From: Leptospira sp. WS4.C2
GTDB taxonomy: Bacteria > Spirochaetota > Leptospiria > Leptospirales > Leptospiraceae
NCBI RefSeq assembly: GCF_040833985.1
Contig: NZ_CP162139.1
Location: forward strand, 992,001-1,056,000
Length of the DNA stretch: 64,000 nt
Direction of reading: 5' to 3'
The number at the start of each line of letters is the position of its first letter. The stretch's first letter is position 1. Positions 54,852 to 63,712 of the stretch are shown piece after piece. A program made the position numbers and the translations under genes. The notes under the pieces are model-generated. The model was not told where the DNA came from, searched no databases, and was given only the letters and a program-made list of their open reading frames with translations.

Positions 54852-55850
54852 TTATAGATCCCATAGATAAAGAAATTTAGCATTGGTTCCAGTTCCTAAG
54901 ATTTTATCAGCAATTCCTAAAGAAAACGGATTTTTGTTAACGTCAGTAGCTTGGTAAATATTATCTACACGACCTTTCCCTCTTTGGTAAGTGATGACAC
55001 GAGGACTGCCATTTGGATTCCCTTGGTATTTAGGATGTTTTTGCAATTCTAATACAAATTCATCAAAGTAACCGATGAAATCAACCATCCCTTCTTTTTT
55101 AGCTTGTTCTGCTGTAAAGATCCTACCATCACAAATTTCTTTCAGGCGAGTTTCCGCTACACGTGGTCTTCCTTTTTTCACAATTTCAAAAAAACGACCA
55201 TACAAACTATCAATGATGGACTGAAGGATTTTCCTTTGTTCTCCAGTCATTTCTGTTGTTGGAGAACCTAGTGCCTTGTTTGGGCCTGAGATAAAAGATT
55301 GATCCTTTACTCCAATTTTATCCAAACCTTCTTTTACGTTGATCCCAGACATGATGACTCCGACAGATCCTGTAACAGTTGTTGGGTGAGCGCCAATAGC
55401 ATCGGTTGCCATTGCAATGTAGTAAGCTCCACTTGCTGCAGTATCCATAAAACCTGCAAACACAGGAATGGATTTTCTGCTCTTAAATTTCAAAATTTCT
55501 TGGTAGATAATGTCACTTGCAGTTACTGTTCCACCAGGCGAATTGATTTTTAAAATCACACCCTTTACATCTGGATCTCGCTCTGCGTATTTGAGAGACT
55601 CTTTGATTCTTGCGACCATAGATTCTGTCGGAGGACCAAAAAAAGAATCTTTGGATTCATCAGAAATCATACCCTCAATGGAGATGATAACGATTTTTTC
55701 TTGATCCTTTCCGGCGATGAGTTTCTCTTCGAAATCAGCCTTGCCACTTTGTGGTAATAAGTTAAGACTGTTCCCAATGACACAAGACTCGGTAAAAAGA
55801 ACCGAAAGAAGAACGATACAAACGAAAAGAAAAAGCTTTCTTGAAGGCAT
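54852..55850 (-). CDS. sppA: Signal peptide peptidase SppA, short type
   Basis: Serine/lysine membrane peptidase of the S49 family that digests remnant signal peptides. N-terminal lipoprotein-like signal (FTESC), then INSPGGTVTASDIIYQEI, the nucleophile region DTAASGAYYIAMATD with the catalytic Ser, VTGSVGVIMSGINVKE and the C-terminal RIFTAEQAKKEGMVDFIGY. The Lys of the Ser/Lys dyad lies in the region that follows. I use the ATG at 55850, with AAAGG five bases upstream; the longer in-frame extension to 56099 overlaps the divergent epimerase gene. Confidence 0.9.
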   Translation of the reverse strand: MPSRKLFLFVCIVLLSVLFTESCVIGNSLNLLPQSGKADFEEKLIAGKDQEKIVIISIEGMISDESKDSFFGPPTESMVARIKESLKYAERDPDVKGVILKINSPGGTVTASDIIYQEILKFKSRKSIPVFAGFMDTAASGAYYIAMATDAIGAHPTTVTGSVGVIMSGINVKEGLDKIGVKDQSFISGPNKALGSPTTEMTGEQRKILQSIIDSLYGRFFEIVKKGRPRVAETRLKEICDGRIFTAEQAKKEGMVDFIGYFDEFVLELQKHPKYQGNPNGSPRVITYQRGKGRVDNIYQATDVNKNPFSLGIADKILGTGTNAKFLYLWDL

Positions 55851-55905
55851 ACAAACCTTTCTAAGATCGCAAACTATGACTTCAATCATTTTTGGGAGAT
55901 AAATC

Positions 55906-56802
55906 TTGTACCAACTGAAAACAAAACAGTCTTGTTTTGAAACCCACCCAACAGGTGGCGGGCAATGGCTCGGTTTGCATCTTCTATCGCCAGTGGAAGG
56001 GAAGTCAGTTTCTGTCGTTTCCGGGCACAAGGCCCCAGACCCTTTTTTTGCTTCTGGATCCTTTTTTATGTTTCCTTGGGTCAACCGTCTAGAGCCCAAT
56101 CCCTGGGCCAGAGAGCCGTTCTATCCTAGCACCCATTGGCTCACCGATGGGAATGGAATCCCCTTACATGGTCTCTACCACAATCTCCCCAGGCATTTGG
56201 TAAAAGAAGAGCTGGGTGATCAGGAATCTTATGCCGAATTTGAAATGGAAATCCCTTCCATTTGGAAAGGCACTTTGTTATCCCAAATTCAGGTGAAGGA
56301 ATGTTACCACCTTTTTCCGTCAGAGCTAAAGATTATCTACCGATTGGTGAATGAGTCGAATACAGAATTTCCCTTTGCACTTGGAATTCATCCTTACTTT
56401 CGATGGAATGAAGACGAATCCATTGATGATTTATTTTTAATTGGTTCAGGGTTTCATAAAGTAAAGTTGGGAGACTACCTATTGCCAGAAAGGATTCAAA
56501 CAGAAGATGTGGTACTCAATTCCGAAGAAACTTTGATGGGAAAGAATTTAGATGATCTTTATGCAGCCATCGACGGAAAGAATTCTTATATAGGTCTTTT
56601 CTCCATGAATAAAAAGGAAAAACTAATCATCCAAGGTGGTGAGTTTTATCAAGTATATACTCCACAAGATCGAAGATCTATAGCGATTGAACCTATGACG
56701 GGAACCGGGAATTTTTTACACTTTCCTGGTGGTAATCCTAAAACCATTGGACCGAAGACAGAAAAACAGATAGAATTTTCCATTCGTTTGGATCGTTTTT
56801 AA
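55906..56802 (+). CDS. Aldose 1-epimerase family protein (galactose mutarotase-like)
   Basis: Beta-sandwich sugar mutarotase fold. Conserved parts are FFMFPWVNRLEPNPW (substrate-binding NR), GIPLHGLYHNLPRH with the first active-site His, ALGIHPYFRW with the second His, and IEPMTGTGNFL with the Glu that serves as base. The start is a TTG at 55906 with GGGAG seven bases upstream. It may act on glucose-6-phosphate or a surface sugar; the family cannot be divided by eye. Confidence 0.88.
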   Translation: MYQLKTKQSCFETHPTGGGQWLGLHLLSPVEGKSVSVVSGHKAPDPFFASGSFFMFPWVNRLEPNPWAREPFYPSTHWLTDGNGIPLHGLYHNLPRHLVKEELGDQESYAEFEMEIPSIWKGTLLSQIQVKECYHLFPSELKIIYRLVNESNTEFPFALGIHPYFRWNEDESIDDLFLIGSGFHKVKLGDYLLPERIQTEDVVLNSEETLMGKNLDDLYAAIDGKNSYIGLFSMNKKEKLIIQGGEFYQVYTPQDRRSIAIEPMTGTGNFLHFPGGNPKTIGPKTEKQIEFSIRLDRF

Positions 56803-56859
56803 AAAATTAAAATCTCTTTATCGAACAAACTGTCTAACACGAGAGAGGTTAGTTCAACA

Positions 56860-57069
56860 ATGTCAGATGCACTAGTGAATACATGCAAACAAATCAGTAA
56901 AAATCTATTAGAGATCAAATACTTCGCTGAAAAGAAAAACACTAGCCGAACCTCTGTTTACCGAGCATTACAAGATAAAAAAATCAATGAGGTTGTCATT
57001 GGTAAAAACTCTCGTTTTATCATCTTGGATGATTTGGCGAAGAAGTGGAAACCTGGTAGACAGTCCTAA
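56860..57069 (+). CDS. Small helix-turn-helix DNA-binding protein (excisionase/MerR-like)
   Basis: A 69-residue protein with the wHTH pattern of small excisionase-type proteins: an N-terminal helix, YFAEKKNTSRTSVYRALQDK as recognition helix region, then KINEVVIGKNSRFIILDDL as the beta-wing. No phage, integrase or attachment site is visible nearby, so it may be a free-standing regulator. Its last 50 bases overlap the convergent gene. Confidence 0.7.
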   Translation: MSDALVNTCKQISKNLLEIKYFAEKKNTSRTSVYRALQDKKINEVVIGKNSRFIILDDLAKKWKPGRQS

Positions 57070-57868
57070 ATTCCAATTCTTTTTCCGAAAGATTTTCTTC
57101 TTTCCAAAGGGAAGGATTGGGTGATTTCGAAAGGTTCCATATCTCCTCTGGAATTAGTTTTCGTATCGAATCTGGAAGAGTCGTTGAAAATCCCCAGTAA
57201 GATAACAGATACTCGTCCGTTTTTTTCTCGAGTAAATATCCTAAAAAGGTATAAAAAACCTTTCCTAAACTTTCGTCATTATGTTTGTCTCGTGTTTTGA
57301 TATACACTTCCGCAAACTTAGGATGAGGGTATTTAAATTCTTTTTTCGTCAATCGGTAGTGGATGGTTTTTAAATGTCCTGTGCGAAAGTAGAATTTCTT
57401 TTCGCCATCGAAAGAAAGGGGAATGGCATTCGAAAAGAAATTCGGTTCTAAATCTAAATCCATTCGCAATTTGATAAATCCTAAATCCATCCAAACCAGG
57501 GTAGTAGGGGTGTTCCAAAAACCTTTCCATAAATGAGAAAAAGAGTTTGGTTTGATTTTTTTTCCTTTTGAAAAAAGATTATTTCGCAATATTTCTGTTA
57601 GTTGGTCTTCTTTTCTTCGAGAATACCATCTGGGTAAGATCCAAAAAGTCAAAGATTGCCAAAATCGCAAGGTTAAGATTAAATCGAAAACCAATCGGAC
57701 CTTACCCAAAGGCAAAGATTCTGTTTTCCAATCCATAACCACGGCCGGACGAAAGAAGGGAAATCCCAGATCGTCCCAATCTAAACAAAGTTGTTTTAAA
57801 TCGGTCTCTGTCATAGGGAGATGTTCTAAAGAAATAGAGGCGGGGAGTGTTTTTGGGAATTTCCACAT
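57020..57868 (-). CDS. Protein of unknown function
   Basis: Not recognised. 282 residues, no signal peptide, rich in Trp, Phe and Leu (for example RFWQSLTFWILPRWYSRRKEDQL), with a possible beta-sheet centre and a C-terminal WNLSKSPNPSLWKEENLSEK segment. It is divergent from the LOG-type gene (34 bases between starts). It overlaps the small HTH gene by 50 bp at the 3' end. Confidence 0.6.
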   Translation of the reverse strand: MWKFPKTLPASISLEHLPMTETDLKQLCLDWDDLGFPFFRPAVVMDWKTESLPLGKVRLVFDLILTLRFWQSLTFWILPRWYSRRKEDQLTEILRNNLFSKGKKIKPNSFSHLWKGFWNTPTTLVWMDLGFIKLRMDLDLEPNFFSNAIPLSFDGEKKFYFRTGHLKTIHYRLTKKEFKYPHPKFAEVYIKTRDKHNDESLGKVFYTFLGYLLEKKTDEYLLSYWGFSTTLPDSIRKLIPEEIWNLSKSPNPSLWKEENLSEKELEFRTVYQVSTSSPNHPR

Positions 57869-57902
57869 TTTTTATACCATTCGGTCGATCTATGATAACA
57901 AG

Positions 57903-58667
57903 ATGAATGATTTAGCCTTTGAGAATCAAAGTTTTTTATGGGGGAATGAAGCCGGCCCCATCCGTATCCTTTCCGAATACCTCCACCCTAAATCGGAATT
58001 CCAAACCCATGGAATCACAGACACCATTGTTGTCTTCGGATCTGCAAGAATCCCCTCACCCGAATCACCCAAACAGAATCCACCTTCCCCTCTTGCCTCT
58101 TTAAGCCATTATTATCAGGAAGCATGTGAGTTTTCACGATTGATTTCGGAATGGGCTGAAACTTTGAAGCAGGAAAATCCTTCTAGAAATTTGAATATTT
58201 GCACCGGTGGAGGACCTGGAATTATGGAAGCGGGAAATCGAGGGGCCAGAGAGGCTGGGTCCAAATCCGTTGCCCTTAATATTGTTCTCCCTCACGAACA
58301 ACATGTGAATCCCTATGTAGATCCAGAACTTTCCTTTGAGTTTCATTATTTTTTCATGAGAAAACTTTGGTTTATGAAGACCTGTCGTGGAATGATTGCT
58401 TTCCCTGGTGGGTTCGGAACCTTCGATGAACTTTTTGAAACCTTAACCCTTGTCCAGACGGGAAAAAAAACAAAGATCCCCATCCTATTGTATGGGACAG
58501 AATTTTGGACCCAAGTGATCAATTTCAAAAAACTAGCCGAGATGCGCCTGATTTCAGAAGAGGACCTGCAACTTTTTGGATTTGCTGACACACCCGTGGA
58601 GGCACTTCGATTCTTTCAGGAAAAGATTCGTTTCGAATTGACCCATTCTACGGGTACAAAAACATAG
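57903..58667 (+). CDS. LOG family (TIGR00730) nucleotide 5'-monophosphate phosphoribohydrolase
   Basis: Rossmann-fold enzyme that releases the base from (cytokinin) riboside monophosphates, often misnamed lysine decarboxylase. It shows VVFGSARIPS, CTGGGPGIMEAGNRGAREAG, and the defining PGGFGTFDELFETLTLVQTG. I use the ATG at 57903, which gives 254 residues; the frame stays open to 57552 but that part overlaps the divergent gene and adds no domain. It is followed 18 bases later by rpmB. Confidence 0.9.
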   Translation: MNDLAFENQSFLWGNEAGPIRILSEYLHPKSEFQTHGITDTIVVFGSARIPSPESPKQNPPSPLASLSHYYQEACEFSRLISEWAETLKQENPSRNLNICTGGGPGIMEAGNRGAREAGSKSVALNIVLPHEQHVNPYVDPELSFEFHYFFMRKLWFMKTCRGMIAFPGGFGTFDELFETLTLVQTGKKTKIPILLYGTEFWTQVINFKKLAEMRLISEEDLQLFGFADTPVEALRFFQEKIRFELTHSTGTKT

Positions 58668-58685
58668 CGAAACAAGGTAATAATT

Positions 58686-58976
58686 ATGGCTAGAACATGT
58701 GTAGTAACCGGAAAAGGAACAACGGCAGGGAACAACGTAGCCCATTCTCATAAAAAGAATCGCCGTATCTGGAAGGTGAATGTGATCACAAAGAAAATCT
58801 TTTTGGAAGACGAAAACCGTTGGGTTCGCGTTAAGATTTCTACACGTGCTTTGCGAACTCTTCGTAAAAAAGGTTTGAAAGTGGCAATTAAAGACCACGG
58901 CGGCGATATCACTGCCATCACTCCTAAAAAATACGTAGGAATCACTCCAAAAGCACAACCAGCACCAGCAGCTTAA
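58686..58976 (+). CDS. rpmB: 50S ribosomal protein L28
   Basis: 96-residue basic protein with the L28 signature [21 protein letters not shown] followed by [14 protein letters not shown] and [15 protein letters not shown]. The C-terminal tail ([11 protein letters not shown]) is Ala/Pro rich. Genes for LOG, L28 and Nth are close and co-directional, so a joint transcript is likely. Confidence 0.97.
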   Translation: MARTCVVTGKGTTAGNNVAHSHKKNRRIWKVNVITKKIFLEDENRWVRVKISTRALRTLRKKGLKVAIKDHGGDITAITPKKYVGITPKAQPAPAA

Positions 58977-58997
58977 TTTTTTTAGTTTGCTTGTGGA

Positions 58998-59639
58998 TTG
59001 AAACGATCCAAAAAAACACCCGCTATCACCGAAGTCTACCGTCTCTTAGAGGCGGAGTTCGGTGAAGTAGAAGCTCCCCTTCTTTTTTCGAAACCTTATG
59101 AATTGGCCATTGCGGTCATTCTCAGTGCCCAGTGTACAGACGAACGTGTCAATACTGTCACACCTGAACTCTTTCGTAGTTTCCCCACACTCGAATCTTT
59201 TGCTAATGCACCACTGGTAGCCATAGAGAAAAAAATCTTCTCCACAGGATTTTATAAAAACAAAGCCAAAAGCATCCAAGGTTTTGCGCGTATGGTTTTG
59301 AATGAGTATGGAGGAAAAATTCCAGATACAATGGAGGAGGCCATCAAACTCCCTGGGTTTGGAAGAAAAACTGCAAACGTGGTGCTTGCCGAAATTTATG
59401 GAGTGGTAGAGGGCTTTGTGGTGGATACCCATGTGAAACGTCTTACCAAACGATTGGGTTTTACCAAAAAAACTGATCCCGTACAAATTGAACGGGAAAT
59501 GATGAAAATCACTCCTAAGGAGATTTGCCGAAACCTATCTCTGTACCTAATATTTCTCGGTCGTAAGAACTGCCAGGCACGCCGGACATTTTGTTCGACT
59601 TGTCCTCTTTCTTCCCTATGTCCTTCGTTTTCGGAGTAG
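58998..59639 (+). CDS. nth: Endonuclease III (DNA glycosylase/AP lyase)
   Basis: Base-excision repair enzyme for oxidised pyrimidines. HhH motif LPGFGRKTANVVLAEIYG with the catalytic Lys, catalytic Asp in VVDTHVKRLTKRLG, LSAQCTDERVN, and a 4Fe-4S loop CQARRTFCSTCPLSSLC with the exact C-x6-C-x2-C-x5-C spacing. The start is a TTG at 58998. Its last 125 bases are shared in antisense with the exported-protein gene, an unusually long coding overlap. Confidence 0.96.
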   Translation: MKRSKKTPAITEVYRLLEAEFGEVEAPLLFSKPYELAIAVILSAQCTDERVNTVTPELFRSFPTLESFANAPLVAIEKKIFSTGFYKNKAKSIQGFARMVLNEYGGKIPDTMEEAIKLPGFGRKTANVVLAEIYGVVEGFVVDTHVKRLTKRLGFTKKTDPVQIEREMMKITPKEICRNLSLYLIFLGRKNCQARRTFCSTCPLSSLCPSFSE

Positions 59640-60357
59640 GTTTGTCCAGTCCTTCTTCGGATTCTGATTCCTTTCTTTGTTTCCAAGAACGATTCCGATC
59701 GGTTAAGTTAATCGATTCTAGTTTATAATCCAATCGAATCAAATTTCGTTTTCGAAAGAATAAGTTTAAAGTTCCAAGCCTTCCATAGTCTTTCGGACAT
59801 TCGATTTGGTGGACATTCGATAAATACCGAAACCGCACTTGTGGTTTTCCTTCCACAAGAAGGAATAAAGGAAGCTCAGGGTGGTTTTGCCAAGGAAGGA
59901 GGGGAATCTTTGTTTCCTCATCGGCCCCTACATAAACAATCCAACCATCAAAATCCTCAATATTTTTGACATCAATGAGTTCCTGGATGGAACCTAAGCC
60001 TAGTTTTACGGGGCCATGGTTCATCTCTTTTGGTTTTCCGAGAGTAAATCCATCAAAAGGAAATTCCAAAGGTTTGTCTTTGGGACTAAAAGGGTACAAC
60101 ATGTACCCTTTTCCTCGTTTTAAATCTAAATCCATTTTTTCTCGTTCCACAAATCCAAGTAGGGCACTCAGGCCTCCGCGGCCTTCCTCGTCCATTTGTG
60201 TGAAGAGTTCTTTTCCACAATGGAAAAAAATTCGGAGGGGTCGGTCTTCCAAACTGGGGTGAGCACTCGTAGACGTGGTGAGTGTGGTAAGAATAAAAAT
60301 CCCGAATGTAACAAAGGATACGGGGAATCTACCAAGAAATGAAAGACGGATATTCAT
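59515..60357 (-). CDS. Exported protein, weakly similar to 5'-nucleotidase-type metallophosphoesterases
   Basis: Signal peptide (VTFGIFILTTLTTSTSA) followed by LRIFFHCGKELFTQMDEEGRGGLSALLGFVEREK, a layout like the start of UshA-type 5'-nucleotidases (strand, then metal loop, then GGLSALL helix), but without the family's metal-ligand residues. The remainder is beta-rich, and the C-terminal 70 residues are low-complexity and charged. The match is by eye and weak; treat as hypothetical secreted protein. The 3' end overlaps nth by 125 bp on the opposite strand. Confidence 0.55.
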   Translation of the reverse strand: MNIRLSFLGRFPVSFVTFGIFILTTLTTSTSAHPSLEDRPLRIFFHCGKELFTQMDEEGRGGLSALLGFVEREKMDLDLKRGKGYMLYPFSPKDKPLEFPFDGFTLGKPKEMNHGPVKLGLGSIQELIDVKNIEDFDGWIVYVGADEETKIPLLPWQNHPELPLFLLVEGKPQVRFRYLSNVHQIECPKDYGRLGTLNLFFRKRNLIRLDYKLESINLTDRNRSWKQRKESESEEGLDKPTPKTKDIGKKEDKSNKMSGVPGSSYDREILGTEIGFGKSP

Positions 60358-60450
60358 AAATTAAGACCTTGGTTCTAAGAACGGAAGAAATCGAATCAGA
60401 ATGAACCAAAAAACCTTTTCTCTGTCTAAACTATGGGCAGAAAGGATGCC

Positions 60451-61359
60451 ATGAACTTCTTTAAAAACCTAATTCTCTACGCTAAAATGGTAAAATTTTC
60501 CCACACACTCTTTGCCTTGCCCTTCGCTGGGATCAGTTTCCTCCTCGCCTATTTGGAATCCACTTTGGATACGGGAGACTTACTTCGTATTGCGGCCCTA
60601 GTGCTAGTTTGTATGGTGAGTGCTCGCAGTGCCGCCATGGGGTTCAATCGTTATGTGGATTCAGAAATTGATGAAAAGAACCCACGCACCCAAAACCGAG
60701 AAATTCCTTCTGGAAAAATTTCTAAACTCTCCGCCCTTCTTTTTATTGGTTTGTCCTCCTTCATTTTTATCTTTGCGAGTTTCTTTGTAAACAAACTGGC
60801 TTTTTTACTCTCTTTCCCAGCTCTCTTTGTTTTATTCCTGTATTCACTTACCAAACGGTTCACTCTTTTTTGTCATTTGGTTCTCGGGTTTGCGATTTCT
60901 TTGGCACCACTCGGAGCTTGGATTGCCATCACAGAAACCATCAACTTAGTTCCTATTTTATTTTCTCTGGGCCTTCTTTTCCATATCTCCGCCTTTGATG
61001 TGTTATATGCCATCCAGGATATGGACTTTGATGCTAAAGAAAATCTTCATAGCATTCCCTCTCGCCTAGGTGAAACCAAATCGAGAGCCATTGCTGTTTT
61101 TCTCCATATCCTCTCTTTTGTATTTTTTATCTTTGCCGGAAGCAGTGCAGGTCTTGGTGTTATGTACTTTCTGATTTTATCTGTGATTGGAGTTTTAGTT
61201 TTGTATGAACATAAAATTTCTTATCAGTATAAATCGAAAGACTTACCGATGGTTTTTTACCAAATCAATTCTTGGATCAGTGTTGTGTTGTTCCTTGCGA
61301 TTCTTTTTGATAAATGGAATGAATTTTTACTGAAAGTCTCTTCAGGAATTAGTTTCTAA
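60451..61359 (+). CDS. UbiA-family polyprenyltransferase
   Basis: Intramembrane prenyltransferase with two Asp-rich motifs: [23 protein letters not shown] and [16 protein letters not shown]. About nine TM helices in 302 residues. It attaches a polyprenyl chain to an aromatic precursor in quinone synthesis, and here is followed by a ubiX-like gene with a one-base stop/start overlap; together they fit the membrane steps of ubi- or menaquinone biosynthesis (Leptospira make menaquinone). I chose ATG 60451 since AAAGG precedes it; an ATG at 60433 is also in frame. Confidence 0.88.
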   Translation: MNFFKNLILYAKMVKFSHTLFALPFAGISFLLAYLESTLDTGDLLRIAALVLVCMVSARSAAMGFNRYVDSEIDEKNPRTQNREIPSGKISKLSALLFIGLSSFIFIFASFFVNKLAFLLSFPALFVLFLYSLTKRFTLFCHLVLGFAISLAPLGAWIAITETINLVPILFSLGLLFHISAFDVLYAIQDMDFDAKENLHSIPSRLGETKSRAIAVFLHILSFVFFIFAGSSAGLGVMYFLILSVIGVLVLYEHKISYQYKSKDLPMVFYQINSWISVVLFLAILFDKWNEFLLKVSSGISF

Positions 61360-61955
61360 TGAAACTTGTGGTGGGTCTTGCCGGAGCCAGTGGTAGTATT
61401 TATGCTGCAAGATTCCTTCGTGCTTTGTCTGAAGTAGAGGGCGAAACCTATATCACTGCAAGTCCTGCAGCATTACGTATTTTTTCCGAAGAGTATGAAA
61501 CGAAAGTGGAGTCCACAGAAGACATCCTATCTTTTGTGGAAACCAAATGGAAAACCAAACCCAAACATAAATTTCATGTGCGTAATTTTTTTGATATAGG
61601 CTCAGACATTGCCAGTGGATCCAACCGTTGGGATGCGATGGTTGTAGTTCCCTGCAGTATGAAGACTGTGGCTTCGATGTCCCAAGGTTTAACCGAAAAT
61701 TTAATTGAAAGAGCCGCTGATGTATCCTTGAAAGAAAGAAGAAGGCTCATTGTAGTTCCGAGAGAGACTCCTTACAACCGCATCCATCTAAAAAATCTTT
61801 TGACACTGGACGAGGCGGGGGCTATCATTCTTCCTGCATCCCCCGGTTTCTACCAAATGCCAAAAACTTTGGACGACCTTGGAGATTTTATTGCGGGAAG
61901 GATCTTTAATCTACTCGGAATTGATCAAACTCTCTATCCTAAGTGGATGGGGTAA
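61359..61955 (+). CDS. ubiX: Flavin prenyltransferase UbiX
   Basis: Makes prenylated FMN cofactor for UbiD-type decarboxylases. Signatures: [20 protein letters not shown] at the N-terminus, the [14 protein letters not shown] stretch, [32 protein letters not shown], and the terminal [16 protein letters not shown]. 198 residues, normal. Start codon shares one base with the UbiA stop. Its final 17 bases overlap the convergent thioesterase gene. Confidence 0.96.
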   Translation: MKLVVGLAGASGSIYAARFLRALSEVEGETYITASPAALRIFSEEYETKVESTEDILSFVETKWKTKPKHKFHVRNFFDIGSDIASGSNRWDAMVVVPCSMKTVASMSQGLTENLIERAADVSLKERRRLIVVPRETPYNRIHLKNLLTLDEAGAIILPASPGFYQMPKTLDDLGDFIAGRIFNLLGIDQTLYPKWMG

Positions 61956-62352
61956 AGTTCCGAAAGTAAGCGGTCGGTTTTCCATTGTCACCTAAACAAA
62001 CATAGGTGATATCACTTTCGATCACTGCGGACATTTTTCCCGTTTGCGGGTTATTGGTAATGGCCAAAGTCCGGGAAGTGACAGAAGATTTTCCGTATTT
62101 TACGATTTTTCCGTAGATTTGGATGATGTCTCCAGCCCTGGCAGGCGAGCGAAATACCACATTGTCCATACTCATCGTGACAATATTGGTATAACGAATT
62201 TTATTCATCACATACATTGCCATCCCTTCATCGATCCAGGAGAGCATTTTCCCCCCAAAAAGATTGTTATGGTAGTTCAAATCGTCAGGTTGGACCAGGT
62301 GTTGGGTGACCAGTTCCATATCGCGGAGTTTGTTCTGAATCGTGTCGACCAT
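61939..62352 (-). CDS. Acyl-CoA thioesterase, YciA/BFIT-type hot-dog fold
   Basis: Single hot-dog domain of about 137 residues from the ATG at 62352. It contains the helix-start motif [23 protein letters not shown] (Asn/Asp-type catalytic loop), the [19 protein letters not shown] strand pair and a C-terminal [19 protein letters not shown]. These match acyl-CoA hydrolases of the YciA group acting on long or medium acyl-CoA. A longer in-frame start at 62436 would overlap the divergent pyrB start. Confidence 0.88.
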   Translation of the reverse strand: MVDTIQNKLRDMELVTQHLVQPDDLNYHNNLFGGKMLSWIDEGMAMYVMNKIRYTNIVTMSMDNVVFRSPARAGDIIQIYGKIVKYGKSSVTSRTLAITNNPQTGKMSAVIESDITYVCLGDNGKPTAYFRNFTPST

Positions 62353-62418
62353 AAATACCAAAAAATATGTTTTCGATTTATTCGATACCAAAAACCCTAG
62401 AGAAAAGATTTCTGACTT

Positions 62419-63351
62419 ATGCACTCTTATTCTCACAAAAACATTTTAGACACCCTCCAATTTTCCAAAGACGACCTCAATTACCTAATTGGAAAAACAA
62501 ACCGGATGAATGCCCTGCATGAATCAGGTAAAGCCTTTGGAATCCTACATGGGAAACTCCTGGCCTCTTTGTTTTTTGAAGCCAGCACCCGGACGAGAAT
62601 GAGTTTTGAAGCGGCTATGGAAAGGCTAGGGGGAAGGCTGATCTCTACCGTGGGTTTCCAGTTTTCCTCGATCTCTAAGGGGGAAACCTTGTATGATACG
62701 ATGAAGATGATCGAAGCCTATTGTGACATTGCAGTCATCCGCCACCCAGTGGAAGGATCCTCACGGATTGCCGCAGGGGCCGTGAACATCCCTGTGATCA
62801 ACGCAGGAGATGGTGCCGGCCAACACCCCACCCAAGCCCTTCTCGATTTGTACACGATTGTTTCTGAAAAAGGAAAGATCGATGGTCTAAACATCGCTTT
62901 TATCGGCGATTTGAAATACGGAAGAACCATCCACTCTCTTATCAATCTACTACGTCATTATCCGGTGCACTTGTATCTGATCAGTCCTGAAGAGTTGCGG
63001 CTTCCTGAAAAGTACAAAAAGAACTTAGAAGGTTTTCCTATGACTTGGGAAGAAACCACAGACATCAAAGCCTTCTGGGACGCGGATGTTGCCTATGTTA
63101 CCCGTATCCAAGAAGAACGTTTCCCTGATCATAGAGAGTATGAAAAACTAAAAGATATTTATAAAGTGAATAAGGAACTTGTCCTTGCTTCTAAAAAAGA
63201 TACAACCATCCTCCATCCACTTCCTCGTGTGAATGAACTTTCTACCGATGTAGATGACCTCCCCAATGCAGCTTACTTCCGTCAGGCGAAGTATGGCGTG
63301 GTGGTTCGGATGGCCTTACTTTGCCTAAGTCTTGGAGTGGATTTTGACTAA
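62419..63351 (+). CDS. pyrB: Aspartate carbamoyltransferase catalytic subunit
   Basis: Second step of pyrimidine synthesis. Signatures are [21 protein letters not shown] (carbamoyl-phosphate binding), [45 protein letters not shown] and [19 protein letters not shown]. 310 residues, standard length. Divergent from the thioesterase. The following DUF2203 gene starts inside its last codons. Confidence 0.97.
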   Translation: MHSYSHKNILDTLQFSKDDLNYLIGKTNRMNALHESGKAFGILHGKLLASLFFEASTRTRMSFEAAMERLGGRLISTVGFQFSSISKGETLYDTMKMIEAYCDIAVIRHPVEGSSRIAAGAVNIPVINAGDGAGQHPTQALLDLYTIVSEKGKIDGLNIAFIGDLKYGRTIHSLINLLRHYPVHLYLISPEELRLPEKYKKNLEGFPMTWEETTDIKAFWDADVAYVTRIQEERFPDHREYEKLKDIYKVNKELVLASKKDTTILHPLPRVNELSTDVDDLPNAAYFRQAKYGVVVRMALLCLSLGVDFD

Positions 63352-63712
63352 AAAGATTTGGACATTAAATGAGGCAAAAGAGGTCCTACCGCTCGTGCGA
63401 GACATCACAAGAGAATACTATTTAAGGGCCAGCGTTCTTGCTGACGATGTGCGGAACAAATTACTGCCGGAAAATGTTTTAGAAGCCAAAGAAGAAGAAA
63501 TCGGTGAAATTGTAAAACATTGGACGAATGAAATTTTGGCCATGCATATCGATGTCAAAGGATTGTGGCTCGTTGATTTTGACCACGGGACTGGGTTCTA
63601 TTGTTGGACTTGGGGCGAAGAAGACGTGTTATACGAACACGGTTATCATGAAGGATTTAGATCGAGAAAACTCATAGAGGAAAATAAAGAAGAAGATGAC
63701 TCAGATAAATGA
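63344..63712 (+). CDS. DUF2203 family protein
   Basis: 122-residue cytoplasmic protein with the DUF2203 consensus: [19 protein letters not shown] at the start, [19 protein letters not shown] and [18 protein letters not shown]. Function unknown. I use the TTG at 63344, preceded by GGAG with six-base spacing and placed eight bases inside the end of pyrB; a TTG at 63332 gives four extra residues. It overlaps dapL by 17 bp. Confidence 0.85.
   Translation: MTKKIWTLNEAKEVLPLVRDITREYYLRASVLADDVRNKLLPENVLEAKEEEIGEIVKHWTNEILAMHIDVKGLWLVDFDHGTGFYCWTWGEEDVLYEHGYHEGFRSRKLIEENKEEDDSDK

Noticed and set aside
54852..56099. Long N-terminal extension of SppA up to 56099
   Set aside because: The added 83 residues are opposite the epimerase gene and precede a clear lipoprotein signal starting at 55850 with its own AAAGG site.
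56824..56859. CTAAC/GTTAG inverted repeat before the small HTH gene as an operator
   Set aside because: The stem is only 5 bp and no second copy is seen; it is too weak to claim as a binding site.
57552..57902. Long N-terminal extension of the LOG-family protein
   Set aside because: The extra 117 codons are antisense to the divergent gene at 57020-57868 and contain no family motif; ATG 57903 gives the normal length.
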